Shown in pieces: positions 28,040-36,365 of a stretch of DNA of 64,000 nt; position 1 is the stretch's first letter, and each line of letters opens with the position of its first letter. Source of the stretch: RPQJ01 sp963700045 (lineage in GTDB: Bacteria; Pseudomonadota; Gammaproteobacteria; Steroidobacterales; Steroidobacteraceae). The stretch is from contig CAVOWK010000042.1 in the NCBI GenBank assembly GCA_963700045.1, positions 22,881 through 86,880 of the forward strand, read 5' to 3'. The position numbers were made by a program, and so were the translations under genes. A model generated the notes under the pieces. It was not told where the DNA came from. It saw only the letters and a list, made by a program, of their open reading frames with translations, and made no database searches.

Positions 28040-28885
28040 TCACTCTCTGATGCCCGTGCCCTTGTTCATCAGCCAGACGCAGGCTGCGAACAGCACCACG
28101 ACCGACAAGGCCATGATTGCGAACGAAAAGCCGACGTCGACATCGGCCTGCCCGAGGAAGCCGTAGCGGAAGGCGCTCACCATGTAGAGGATCGGGTTCG
28201 CTTTCGAGACCGTCTGCGCCCACTCGGGCAGCATCTGGATCGAATAGAACACGCCGCCGAGGTACGTCATCGGGGTCAGGATGAACGTCGGAACGAACGT
28301 GATCTGGTCGAAGTTCTTGGCAAACACGGCGTTGACGAACCCGCAGAGCGAGAACACGACCGAGGTGAGCAGCACCGCGGCGATCACCACGAACAGGTGC
28401 TCCACGTGCAGGTGGGTGAAGAACAACGCGATGATCGCCACGATCAACCCGACCAGCAATCCGCGCAGCATCCCGCCCGCGACGTAACCCAGCACGATCA
28501 GCCAGTTGGGCAGTGGCGAGACCAGCAGTTCCTCGATGTGCCGGCCGAACTTCGCGCCGAAGAAAGACGACACCACGTTGCCGTAACTGTTGGTGATCAC
28601 GGACATCATGATCAGGCCGGGGGCGATGTACTGCAGGTACGTGTAGCCGCCCATCTGCCCGATGCGCCCGCCGATCAGGCTGCCGAAGATGATGAAGTAC
28701 AGCGTCGCCGTGATCACGGGCGGAACCAGCGTCTGGCCCCAGATGCGCATGATGCGGCTGAACTCGCGGATGACGATCGTGGCGAAGCCGACACGGCGCG
28801 CGCGGCGCATGTTGGCGGCCAGCGTCACTTCAGCATGGCTGCCGGGAGTGGCGCCGGGGGTGCGACTCGGGGGCGCCGTGTTCAT
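28040..28885 (-). CDS. yadH: ABC-2 type exporter permease (YadH-like)
   Basis: 281 residues with six predicted membrane segments: VVIREFSRIMRIWGQTLVPP before the first, ending in LSVVVLFAACVWLMNKGTG. The ABC-2 signature region FGRHIEELLVSPLPNWLIVLG and GGVFYSIQMLPEW are present. Partner of the ATPase gene, with a four-base overlap. The exported substrate of YadGH is not known. Confidence 0.9.
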   Translation of the reverse strand: MNTAPPSRTPGATPGSHAEVTLAANMRRARRVGFATIVIREFSRIMRIWGQTLVPPVITATLYFIIFGSLIGGRIGQMGGYTYLQYIAPGLIMMSVITNSYGNVVSSFFGAKFGRHIEELLVSPLPNWLIVLGYVAGGMLRGLLVGLIVAIIALFFTHLHVEHLFVVIAAVLLTSVVFSLCGFVNAVFAKNFDQITFVPTFILTPMTYLGGVFYSIQMLPEWAQTVSKANPILYMVSAFRYGFLGQADVDVGFSFAIMALSVVVLFAACVWLMNKGTGIRE

Positions 28886-29844
28886 GCGCCCGCCTGGGCA
28901 GCCGGTGGTGCGGCCGGCTGGCCACTGCCGACGTCGCGGCCTTCGACGAGGCGCATGAAGAGTTCCTCGAGGCGATTGGCCTTGTTGCGCATGCTCACGA
29001 CTTCACCGCCGGCGGCCGACAGCGCACCGAAGATCTCGTTCAGGTTCTGCTCCTTGTCGACCTCGACTTCGAGCGTCGTCTCGTCCGGCGCCGTCACGCG
29101 ATAACCAGGCAGCGACAAGGTCCCGCGCAATGGTCCACGCAGGTTGAGCACGAAGGTCTCCGTCTGCAGCTTGCGCAACACCGTCGACATGCGGTCGTTC
29201 TCGATGATGCGGCCTTCGTCGATGATCGCGATGTGGCGGCAGAGGTTCTCGGCCTCCTCGAGGTAATGCGTCGTCAGGATGATCGTGGTGCCCTGCTCGT
29301 TGATCCGCCGCAGGAATTCCCACATCGAACGGCGCACTTCGATGTCCACGCCTGCCGTCGGCTCGTCGAGGATCAGCAGTTGCGGCTCGTGGATCAGTGC
29401 GCGCGCGATCATGAGCCGGCGCTTCATGCCGCCCGACAGCGAACGTGAAATCGTCTCGCGCTTCTCCCACAGCTGCAGCTGGTTGAGCCAGTACTCCATC
29501 CGCTCGCGCGCGACGGGGCGCGGGATGCCGTAGAAGCCGGCCTGGTTCAGCAGGATCGTCGAAACCTTCTCGAACTGGTTGAAGTTGATTTCCTGCGGCA
29601 CGACACCGAGGCAGGACTTGGCCGCCTCGAGCTCGGTGTCGATGCTGTGCCCGAACACGGTCACCGTGCCGCTCGACTTGTTGACGAGCGACGACACGAT
29701 GCCGATCGCGGTCGACTTGCCTGCGCCATTCGGTCCGAGCAGCGCGAAAAAATCGCCCTCCTCCACGTCGAGGTCGATGCCCTTCAAGGCCTGGACCCCG
29801 TTGTTGTACGTCTTGCAAAGCTGGCGCAGCGACAAGGCCTTCAT
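28882..29844 (-). CDS. yadG: ABC exporter ATP-binding protein (YadG-like)
   Basis: 320 residues. ABC domain: Walker A GPNGAGKSTAIG, Q-loop QEINFNQF, signature LSGGMKRRLMIARAL, Walker B LLILDEPTAGVDIEVR, switch His in LTTHYLEEAE. A C-terminal about 80-residue extension follows, as in YadG. The start at 29844 (MKALSLRQLCKTYNNG) is set by family alignment; the longer in-frame reading to 30129 overlaps the neighbouring gene. It is the first gene of the yadG-yadH pair. Confidence 0.92.
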   Translation of the reverse strand: MKALSLRQLCKTYNNGVQALKGIDLDVEEGDFFALLGPNGAGKSTAIGIVSSLVNKSSGTVTVFGHSIDTELEAAKSCLGVVPQEINFNQFEKVSTILLNQAGFYGIPRPVARERMEYWLNQLQLWEKRETISRSLSGGMKRRLMIARALIHEPQLLILDEPTAGVDIEVRRSMWEFLRRINEQGTTIILTTHYLEEAENLCRHIAIIDEGRIIENDRMSTVLRKLQTETFVLNLRGPLRGTLSLPGYRVTAPDETTLEVEVDKEQNLNEIFGALSAAGGEVVSMRNKANRLEELFMRLVEGRDVGSGQPAAPPAAQAGA

Positions 29845-29897
29845 GGCGGCACGGACGTTCACGGGAGGGGAGCGAAGGGTAATGTGCGGGCACCTCG

Positions 29898-30614
29898 TCA
29901 GCAAGAAACGTCGGAGTCGCCGGCGGGTCCCCTGCGGTGTGTCGGGCGCGCCCGGCGCACAGTGCCACTGCGCGCGATGACCGGGTCGCGCTCGCAGTGC
30001 CCGAGCAGGCACAGCCCCGCCGAATAGGCCCAATTCAGGTCTGCCTGCACGGTGCCTGCCGCAGCTTCGGCCAGCAGGCTCCAGTAACGAGTGTGTCCGG
30101 GCCACCGCGGACGCACCAACCCGGGCCACGAAGCGAGCCGAAACGAGTCGGACGGCGTCAGCGCGGACAGGCGCGCCTCGGATGTCGACCCCAGTCCGAA
30201 GGCAATGCGAGACGAGAACGGCACGTTTTCGGCCAGCCTCCGCGCAACGTTGAGCGCGACCAACCCGAACGAACGACGCGTTTCGCCACGCGCGCGGTCG
30301 GCGAATTCCGCGTCGTTGTCCGCGACGGACTCGAGCCGCCAGGGCGGCGCCTCGTCGTCCCGGGGCAGCTCGAGCTCAAAGAGCGAGATCGGGCTGCACG
30401 CGGCACGCTCCCGGGCTTCCGGCGCGACCTCGACGAGTCGTTTCACGGTCGCAGCTGGCAACCGGAACCAGCAGTCGGCTCCGTGGCCAGGGTCGAGCGC
30501 GTGCGCCAGGAACAAGCGATTGAGGTCCGCAATGTCCCGGCGCACGGCCGGATTGAGCAGGTTGCCCTGGTATGGCCAGGCGGCATTGGGCAGCGTCAGC
30601 TTCAGTTCAGTCAT
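29898..30614 (-). CDS. FlhD-like regulator with C-terminal extension
   Basis: 238 residues, GGGGAA upstream of ATG 30614. The first about 75 residues align by eye with FlhD: DIADLNRLFLAHALDPGHGA and DCWFRLPAATVKRLVE against FlhD DINLSYLLLAQRL...AMFRLG, ending CSPISLFELELP (FlhD CHFRF). The remaining about 150 residues (FGLVALNVARRLAENVPF, WPGHTRYWSLLAEAAAGT, AYSAGLCLLGHCER) are not in FlhD, and I do not recognise them. It is divergent from an FlhC-like gene with a shared palindromic control region. The FlhD relation is inference from a short alignment. Confidence 0.6.
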   Translation of the reverse strand: MTELKLTLPNAAWPYQGNLLNPAVRRDIADLNRLFLAHALDPGHGADCWFRLPAATVKRLVEVAPEARERAACSPISLFELELPRDDEAPPWRLESVADNDAEFADRARGETRRSFGLVALNVARRLAENVPFSSRIAFGLGSTSEARLSALTPSDSFRLASWPGLVRPRWPGHTRYWSLLAEAAAGTVQADLNWAYSAGLCLLGHCERDPVIARSGTVRRARPTHRRGPAGDSDVSC

Positions 30615-30624
30615 GATTGATTCC

Positions 30625-30654
30625 CCATATATGGTCCAAACAGACCATATATGG
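30625..30654. promoter_or_regulatory. 30-bp perfect palindromic operator, copy 1
   Basis: CCATATATGGTC (30625-30636), six bases, GACCATATATGG (30643-30654): a perfect 12-bp inverted repeat, each arm containing the self-palindromic CCATATATGG. It lies 11 bases upstream of the FlhD-like ATG, between two divergent regulator genes. Confidence 0.85.
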
Positions 30655-30664
30655 ATATAGAATC

Positions 30665-30694
30665 TCATGGTTGGTCTGAATAGACCATATATGG
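30665..30694. promoter_or_regulatory. 30-bp palindromic operator, copy 2 (degenerate left arm)
   Basis: TCATGGTTGGTC (30665-30676, 8 of 12 matching copy 1), six bases, GACCATATATGG (30683-30694, identical to copy 1). Exactly 40 bases from copy 1, so the two face nearly the same side of the helix. It lies 29 bases before the FlhC-like ATG. Confidence 0.8.
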
Positions 30695-30723
30695 CCAAAA
30701 CATCAAGAATGAGGAGGAAGGCC

Positions 30724-31269
30724 ATGAGAATCACGGACAGCCGGTACGATCGCGATCGCATGCGGTTGGCTATCACCCACCGGATGATCGCCCTGGAAGC
30801 CCGCACCCGCACCATCCGGATCGCGACGCAGTTGTCGGACGACAGGATCCGACGCATGTACCGGGACTATTTTGCCTCGATCGGCGGCAACCTCGTGCGG
30901 CGCCGGCGCGGCAAATCGCCGCGGCAGATGTCGTATTTCCGGCGTTCGCTCGAGCACGAACAACAGGCGGCCCTGCTGGGTTCCCTGCTGCGGCTCTGCA
31001 ACCTGCTACGGCAGTATCCAGGCGGCTTCCGGCCCGCGCTGGAGGACGTCGGCTGCTTCTGCGATGCGTACGAGACCTACCGGGGGCTCTGGCCAGAAGG
31101 GCACATCTCGTTCGAGCACGCGTGGCACCTGTGGCAGGTGTTCTGCCGCAACGACGAATTCGTGCTGTCGAACTGCCCCGACTGCGAATCCCTGTGGCTG
31201 CAGGACACGCTGGAAATCCTGCCGTACAACTGTCCGGCATGCAGGCGAGGGTCGCCGGCCCGCACGTGA
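30724..31269 (+). CDS. FlhC-like transcriptional regulator
   Basis: 181 residues from ATG 30724, set by GGAGGAAGG upstream; an ATG at 30667 would lie inside the operator. Similar to FlhC: ITHRMIALEARTRTIRIATQ and LSDDRIRRMYRDYFA match the FlhC N-terminal helices (LITLGAR..., LSRGRLIKLYKEL), and the C-terminus has HAWHLWQVFCRNDEFVLSNC with zinc ligands CPDC...CPAC. Unlike FlhC of enterobacteria it is transcribed divergently from its FlhD-like neighbour, and no flagellar genes are nearby. Possible non-flagellar regulator. Confidence 0.8.
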   Translation: MRITDSRYDRDRMRLAITHRMIALEARTRTIRIATQLSDDRIRRMYRDYFASIGGNLVRRRRGKSPRQMSYFRRSLEHEQQAALLGSLLRLCNLLRQYPGGFRPALEDVGCFCDAYETYRGLWPEGHISFEHAWHLWQVFCRNDEFVLSNCPDCESLWLQDTLEILPYNCPACRRGSPART

Positions 31270-31330
31270 CGAGGGGCAGCGGGCAGGGGCCGCGCTAAAC
31301 TCGCGGTCCCCTCGCCTGCCGGTAGCGGCC

Positions 31331-32293
31331 GTGCCTGCACCACCCAACGTCTTCGCCGGACCGTACCTGGATCGCATTGCGCACCTGCGCAAGGACGAGG
31401 CGTTCGTGGCCGATGCCCTGCGCGGCGCCAAAGCCCGCATCGTGCCCGTGCACGAGTCGCGCATTCTCGTGCAGCGCGGCCCTGACGGCTGGTCGGCGGC
31501 ATTCGCGACGTCGATGGACCTCGGGATGCTGCCCGCACTCGCTGCAGAACCCGTGCTGCTGGGCCGCTTCGACGATTGCATCTATTTCGCCGCCGAAGTG
31601 GCAAGCCCGGATCCGGTGCAGGCGCTGTTCACGACGGGCTCGGTCAGGTTCGAGGATCTGCGCAACGCCGGCGGCCAGTTGCCGGAACAGCAGGCCGGTG
31701 TGCTCGCGTATGCGCGCGCCATGCTCTACTGGCGCAGCCGTCACCGTTACTGTGGCGCGTGCGGCGCGCCAACTCGCGTCGCCAGCGCCGGCCACGTCAT
31801 GAAGTGCGCGAACGACGCCTGCGGCATCGATCATTTTCCGCGCCTGGATCCCGCCATCATCGTGCTGGTCACGGATGGCGAGCGGGCGTTGCTCGGTCGC
31901 CAGGCCTCCTGGCCAGCGGGACGGTATTCGACGATCGCGGGCTTCGTCGAACCCGGCGAGAGCCTGGAAGATGCCGTGGCGCGCGAAGTGCTGGAAGAAA
32001 CCGGCGTGACGGTGCTCGAATCGACCTACCACTCGTCGCAACCGTGGCCATTCCCGTCGTCGCTGATGATCGGCTACACGGCGCTCGCCGCCGCAGAGTC
32101 GGTCCCGCGCGCCGACGAAGAACTCGAAGACGTCCGCTGGTTCACTCGCCAGCAAATCGCAGCGGGTTCTCCCGGACTGCCACCGCCGCAGTCGGTCTCG
32201 TTCCGCCTGATCGAGCACTGGTACGACTCCGGCTCGAACCTGCCCCTGGCGCAGACGCCGGGCATCACGCTCTGGGGTTCGCGGCGCGGCTGA
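31331..32293 (+). CDS. nudC: NAD+ diphosphatase (NADH pyrophosphatase)
   Basis: Hydrolyses NADH to NMNH and AMP and decaps NAD-capped RNA. 320 residues from GTG 31331. It has the zinc ribbon YCGACGAPT...MKCANDACGID and the Nudix box GFVEPGESLEDAVAREVLEE with ETGV, then the NADH-type tail SSQPWPFPSSLMIGY (SQPWPFPxS), which identifies this subfamily. A TAAACT -10-like element lies 30 bases upstream. No neighbour is functionally linked. Confidence 0.94.
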   Translation: MPAPPNVFAGPYLDRIAHLRKDEAFVADALRGAKARIVPVHESRILVQRGPDGWSAAFATSMDLGMLPALAAEPVLLGRFDDCIYFAAEVASPDPVQALFTTGSVRFEDLRNAGGQLPEQQAGVLAYARAMLYWRSRHRYCGACGAPTRVASAGHVMKCANDACGIDHFPRLDPAIIVLVTDGERALLGRQASWPAGRYSTIAGFVEPGESLEDAVAREVLEETGVTVLESTYHSSQPWPFPSSLMIGYTALAAAESVPRADEELEDVRWFTRQQIAAGSPGLPPPQSVSFRLIEHWYDSGSNLPLAQTPGITLWGSRRG

Positions 32294-32329
32294 CACCGGC
32301 CCGCTGCCCGCAACCTTCGCAGACGCAAC

Positions 32330-33100
32330 GTGACGCTGGCAATCCTGCTCGTGCTCGTCGCCGCGTTCGGCGCCGGTTTCATCGACGCGCTGGCTGGCGG
32401 CGGCGGCCTGATCCAGCTGCCCGCGCTGTTTGCGACGTTTCCTCAGGCTCCCCACACCACTCTGCTCGGGACCGGCAAGCTCGCTGGATTCGCGGGCACC
32501 TCGAGCGCGATCGCCCGCTTCATCCGGCACGTACGACTCGATTGGAGCCTGCTGTTGCCGGCCGCAGGCGGTGCATTTGCCGCCGCACTCGTCGGTGCGT
32601 GGCTGGCGACGGGCGTGTCACCGGAGCGGTTCCGCGCGCTCGTGCCGCTGTTGCTGAGCTTCGTGCTCGTCTACACGCTGCTGAACAAGGACCTCGGTCG
32701 CGACCACCGTCCACGTGCCCTCGGTCGAAGCGGCCGCTGGCTCGCGGCGGGTACCGCGGGAATCATCGGTCTGTATGACGGATTCTTCGGCCCGGGCACC
32801 GGCAGCTTCCTGGTCTTCCTGTTCGTCCGCCTGTTCGGGCTCGACTTCCTGCACGCATCGGCCTCGGCCAAGATCGTCAATGCCGCAACCAATGCCGCGG
32901 CGATCATCCTGTTCGGGCTGACCGGCGAATTGTACTGGCTGCTGGGCCTCGCGATGTCGGTCAGCAACATCGCCGGTGCGCAGTTCGGCAGCCACCTTGC
33001 GATCCGGCGCGGCAGCGCTCTCGTGCGCAAGGTGTTCATGGTCGTCGTGTTCGCACTGATCGCGAAGACGGCGTGGGATGCCATCCGGATGCAGCTGTAA
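32330..33100 (+). CDS. TSUP-family membrane carrier (TauE/SafE)
   Basis: 256 residues with seven to eight hydrophobic segments. Two half repeats are seen, AFGAGFIDALAGGGGLIQLP at the N-terminus and GLYDGFFGPGTGSFLVF in the second half, the usual TSUP glycine-rich loops. Family members export sulfite, sulfonates or organic acids; the substrate here is not predictable. GTG start at 32330 with a purine-poor leader. Confidence 0.88.
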   Translation: MTLAILLVLVAAFGAGFIDALAGGGGLIQLPALFATFPQAPHTTLLGTGKLAGFAGTSSAIARFIRHVRLDWSLLLPAAGGAFAAALVGAWLATGVSPERFRALVPLLLSFVLVYTLLNKDLGRDHRPRALGRSGRWLAAGTAGIIGLYDGFFGPGTGSFLVFLFVRLFGLDFLHASASAKIVNAATNAAAIILFGLTGELYWLLGLAMSVSNIAGAQFGSHLAIRRGSALVRKVFMVVVFALIAKTAWDAIRMQL

Positions 33101-33165
33101 GCAGGCGCGGCGTCAGGACCGCTAGAATGCGCGGGCGGGGTAATCGCACGGTCGAGGTGGGAAAC

Positions 33166-33771
33166 ATGGATCTTTCTTGGACGACGTTCGCCGGCATTGC
33201 GCTCGGTATCGGCCTCGCCGCGGCCACCGGCTTCCGTGTGTTCCTGCCGCTGCTGGTTGCCGGTCTTGCCGCGCACTTCGGCTACATCCCGTTGTCCGGG
33301 AACTTCCAGTGGCTCGCGAGCACGCCGGCGCTCGTGATGCTCGGCACGGCCGCTGCTGCCGAAGTACTCGCGTACTACATTCCCGGCGTAGATCACGCAC
33401 TGGACGTCGTGGCGAGTCCCGCCACGCTGGTGGCCGGCGCGGTCGCAAGCGCCGCGGTGATGACGGACCTGCCGCCGAGCATCCTGTGGCCCGTCGCGAT
33501 CATTGGCGGCAGCGGGATTGCCGGCTTGACCAAAGGCAGTTCGGCACTCATCCGCGCAAAGTCCGGTCTGATGACGGGCGGCCTCGGCAATCCGGTGGTC
33601 TCGACCGCAGAAACGATTGGCGCCACGGGCCTGTCGCTGTTCGCCATTGCGCTGCCTGTGGTTGCACTCGTGCTGATCGTCGTGCTGCTCGTCTGGGTGG
33701 TGCGCAAGACGGGGCGTTTCTTCTTCGGGCGCCGCAAGGTCGACGCCATCGCTGCGCCGCGGGAGCGCTGA
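33166..33771 (+). CDS. DUF4126 family membrane protein
   Basis: 201 residues, with membrane segments around 5-30, 50-70, 85-105 and 165-190. GLAAATGFRVFLPLLVAGL and GGSGIAGLTKGSSALIRAKS are typical DUF4126 stretches. Function unknown. The ATG at 33166 has GGTGGGA upstream, and TAGAAT sits at 33123-33128. The C-terminal tail is basic. Confidence 0.85.
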   Translation: MDLSWTTFAGIALGIGLAAATGFRVFLPLLVAGLAAHFGYIPLSGNFQWLASTPALVMLGTAAAAEVLAYYIPGVDHALDVVASPATLVAGAVASAAVMTDLPPSILWPVAIIGGSGIAGLTKGSSALIRAKSGLMTGGLGNPVVSTAETIGATGLSLFAIALPVVALVLIVVLLVWVVRKTGRFFFGRRKVDAIAAPRER

Positions 33772-33780
33772 GCGGGGTTT

Positions 33781-34560
33781 ATGTGCCTGCTCGTGCTTGC
33801 CTGGAAGTCACACCCGCGCTATCGGCTGATCGTGGCCGCGAACCGCGACGAATTCCATGACCGTCCGACCGCCCCGCTTGGCTGGTGGCCCGACGACTCG
33901 GGCATTCTCGCGGGCCGCGACCTGCGCGGATCCGGGACGTGGCTGGGCGCAGCACGAACCGGTCGATTCGGTGTCGTCACCAATTTCCGTGAACTCGAGC
34001 GACCCGCAGCGGACGCGCCATCGCGCGGCGACCTCGTGAGGCGCTTCCTGTCCGCAGCGACCTCGCCGCAGGAATACTTCGACGACCTGCGCAAACGCGC
34101 GCCGGCCTACGCCGGCTTCAACCTGTTGCTCGGCGGGGCTCGCTCGCTCCATTACTACTCGAACCGCGATGGGCTGGAAGCGAGACCGCTCGGGCGCGGC
34201 ATCTACGGACTCAGCAACCACTCGCTCGATTCCCCGTGGCCCAAGTTGTTGCGCACGCGACAACGGCTGTCGGACCTGATCGCGACCGATGCCGTGGAAC
34301 CCGAATCGCTATTCACGTTGCTCGCGGATCGCCTGCCAGCCGACCTCGACGAAACGCCGGACACCGGCCTGCCGCCGGAATGGGAGCGCGCCTTGTCCGC
34401 ACCATTCGTCGTGCACGAAAGGTATGGCACGCGCTGCTCGTCGGTGCTGCTCGTCGAGCACGACGGCCGCACGACGATGTGCGAGCGCCGGTTCGACGCA
34501 GGCGGGAACACCACCGGTGCGACGCGCCTCGAATTCGCCAGCGCCGACGTACCCGAATGA
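33781..34560 (+). CDS. NRDE family protein (TANGO2-like)
   Basis: 259 residues beginning MCLLVLAWKSHPRYRLIVAA followed by NRDEFHDRPTAPLGWW: the N-terminal Cys and NRDE motif that name the family. GTWLGAARTGRFGVVTNFRE, YGLSNHSLDSPWPK and RCSSVLLVEHDGRTTMCERR are further family blocks. TANGO2 has been linked to heme and lipid handling in eukaryotes; the bacterial role is unclear. Starts nine bases after the DUF4126 stop, so they are probably cotranscribed. Its stop overlaps the region of tamA start codons. Confidence 0.9.
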   Translation: MCLLVLAWKSHPRYRLIVAANRDEFHDRPTAPLGWWPDDSGILAGRDLRGSGTWLGAARTGRFGVVTNFRELERPAADAPSRGDLVRRFLSAATSPQEYFDDLRKRAPAYAGFNLLLGGARSLHYYSNRDGLEARPLGRGIYGLSNHSLDSPWPKLLRTRQRLSDLIATDAVEPESLFTLLADRLPADLDETPDTGLPPEWERALSAPFVVHERYGTRCSSVLLVEHDGRTTMCERRFDAGGNTTGATRLEFASADVPE

Positions 34561-34592
34561 TGTCGATCGACGCGCACAGGCCTGGAGCGCTG

Positions 34593-36364
34593 ATGAGCCT
34601 GCTGGGGCGGCTGCTGCTGGCGTGCGCACTTGTCTGGTCGGGGACGGCGCTTGCAGCCGCGCCGAAGGAGCGCATCGAGATCAAGATCGATGGCGTGCCG
34701 GACGACATGGCGGCCAACGTCCGCTCGTATCTGACCCTGTCCCGTTACGTGACCCGCGACGACCTGACCGACCCGCAAGTGCGGCGGCTCGCCGACCGTG
34801 CCGTGGACGAAGCCGCCGACGCGCTGCGTCCATTCGGGTTTTACGCGCCGACAATCCGCAGCCGCACGAGTCGCGACGATCCCAGGTGGATCGTGCGCCT
34901 GAAGATCGTTCCCGGCGAACCCGTGCGCATGAAGAACGTCGACGTCGAGATCATCGGCGCCGGTGCGGTTGACAAGTCCCTGCTGCAGGTCGTCGCCGAG
35001 ACTACGCTCAAGCCCGGCACGCGCCTCGAGCACGCCAGTTACGAGGCACTCAAGGCGTCACTGATGCGCACGGCGCGCGATCGAGGCTTTCTCGACGCCA
35101 CGCTGACGCGACGCGAGCTGATCGTGAATCCTACCGACCTGACGGCGGATGCGCGCATCACGCTCGAGACGGGCGGCCGCTACGAATTCGGCGCCCTGGA
35201 ACTCGACCAGGAAATCATTCAGGACGACCTGATGCGGGCCTACCTGCGTTTCTCGCCGGGCCAGCCGTTTTCACCCGAGGCGCTGAACAGCACGCAGTTC
35301 GCGCTCGAGGACAGCAACTATTTCTCGTCGGTCGTCGTCACGCCGGGTGAACGCGACCGGACGAACCTGACGGTCCCGGTGAAGATCCACGTCGAGCCGA
35401 TCAAGCGCAATCGCTATGCCGTGAACGCAGGTTACGGCACCGACACCGGCATTCGCGGCCAGTTCACCTGGGACAACCGGCTGATCAACACCAAAGGTCA
35501 CAGGTCGCGCGTCGAACTCACGGCCTCCGAGATCCGCTACGAGGCCCTCGCTCGCTACGTGATTCCGGTCGGCGACCCGAGCCTCGAAAAACTCGAGTTC
35601 TCGCTCGCCTACGTCGACGAGGACATCGGCGACCTCCGGAGCCAGCGCACCGAACTCACCGGTGGCCTGACGCAGGTGTTCGGACGCTGGCAGCAGGTGA
35701 TGTTCCTGAAGCTCAACGATGAGCGCACGATCTATCCCGACGGCGGTTCCGACGATGCCCTGCTGCTGATCCCGGGCATCAGCTATGCGAGCCTGCCGCC
35801 GAACTTCCTGACGGGATGGGTGCGTGACGCAGCGTATTACGTCGAGTTGAGCGGCAGTCCGGCAACGCTGGGATCCGATTCTTCCTACCTGCGCTTCTAT
35901 GGCCGAGCGGAGCGCGTGTGGCCGATCCATGGGCCCTGGTACTTTCGCGGTCGCGCGGAACTCGGCACCAGCTGGGTGGACGATTTCTCCGAGCTACCTG
36001 CCTCGCAGCGATTCTTCGCCGGCGGCGACCGCAGCGTGCGCGGCTTCGCGCTCAACTCACTCAGCCCACCGTTACCGCCAAGCGAGACAAAGGCCGGCGC
36101 CTCGTCGGGCCAGGGTGGCGGCGGCGAGCACAAGGTGGTCGCCAGCATCGAGTTCGAACGCGATTTTCGCGCAACTTCCGCGGCGCCGTGTTCTTCGACA
36201 CCGGCAACGCGTTCAACGACTGGAGCGCACCGCTCGAGTATTCGGTCGGCGTCGGCGTGCGCTGGCGACTGCCGATGCTCATGATCGGCTTCGACGTGGC
36301 GCAGGCCCTGTCGCAGCCCGACCTCAAGCCACGCCTCCACCTGAACATCACGCAGGTGTTGTAG
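34593..36364 (+). CDS. tamA: Translocation and assembly module outer-membrane subunit TamA, apparent frameshift
   Basis: Omp85-family protein that with TamB helps insert outer-membrane proteins and move phospholipids. ATG 34593, preceded by GGAG, begins a clean signal peptide (MSLLGRLLLACALVWSGTAL, cleaved after AAA); in-frame ATGs at 34557/34560 are alternatives. POTRA domains span about 25-270. The barrel region contains YAVNAGYGTDTGIRGQFTWD and RFFAGGDRSVRGFALNSLSP (lid-lock RGF). Near 36172 one base appears to be missing: the end NFRGAVFFDTGNAFNDW and final strand HLNITQVL are in another frame. Confidence 0.88.
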
Positions 36365-36365
36365 C

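Noticed and set aside
30625..30654. Eukaryote-like CArG box (CCATATATGG)
   Set aside because: The match to CC(A/T)6GG is incidental in a bacterial operator; it is better explained by the larger GGTC-N6-GACC palindrome.
30667..30723. Earlier ATG for the FlhC-like gene
   Set aside because: It lies inside the operator and lacks an SD, while the ATG at 30724 has GGAGGAAGG.
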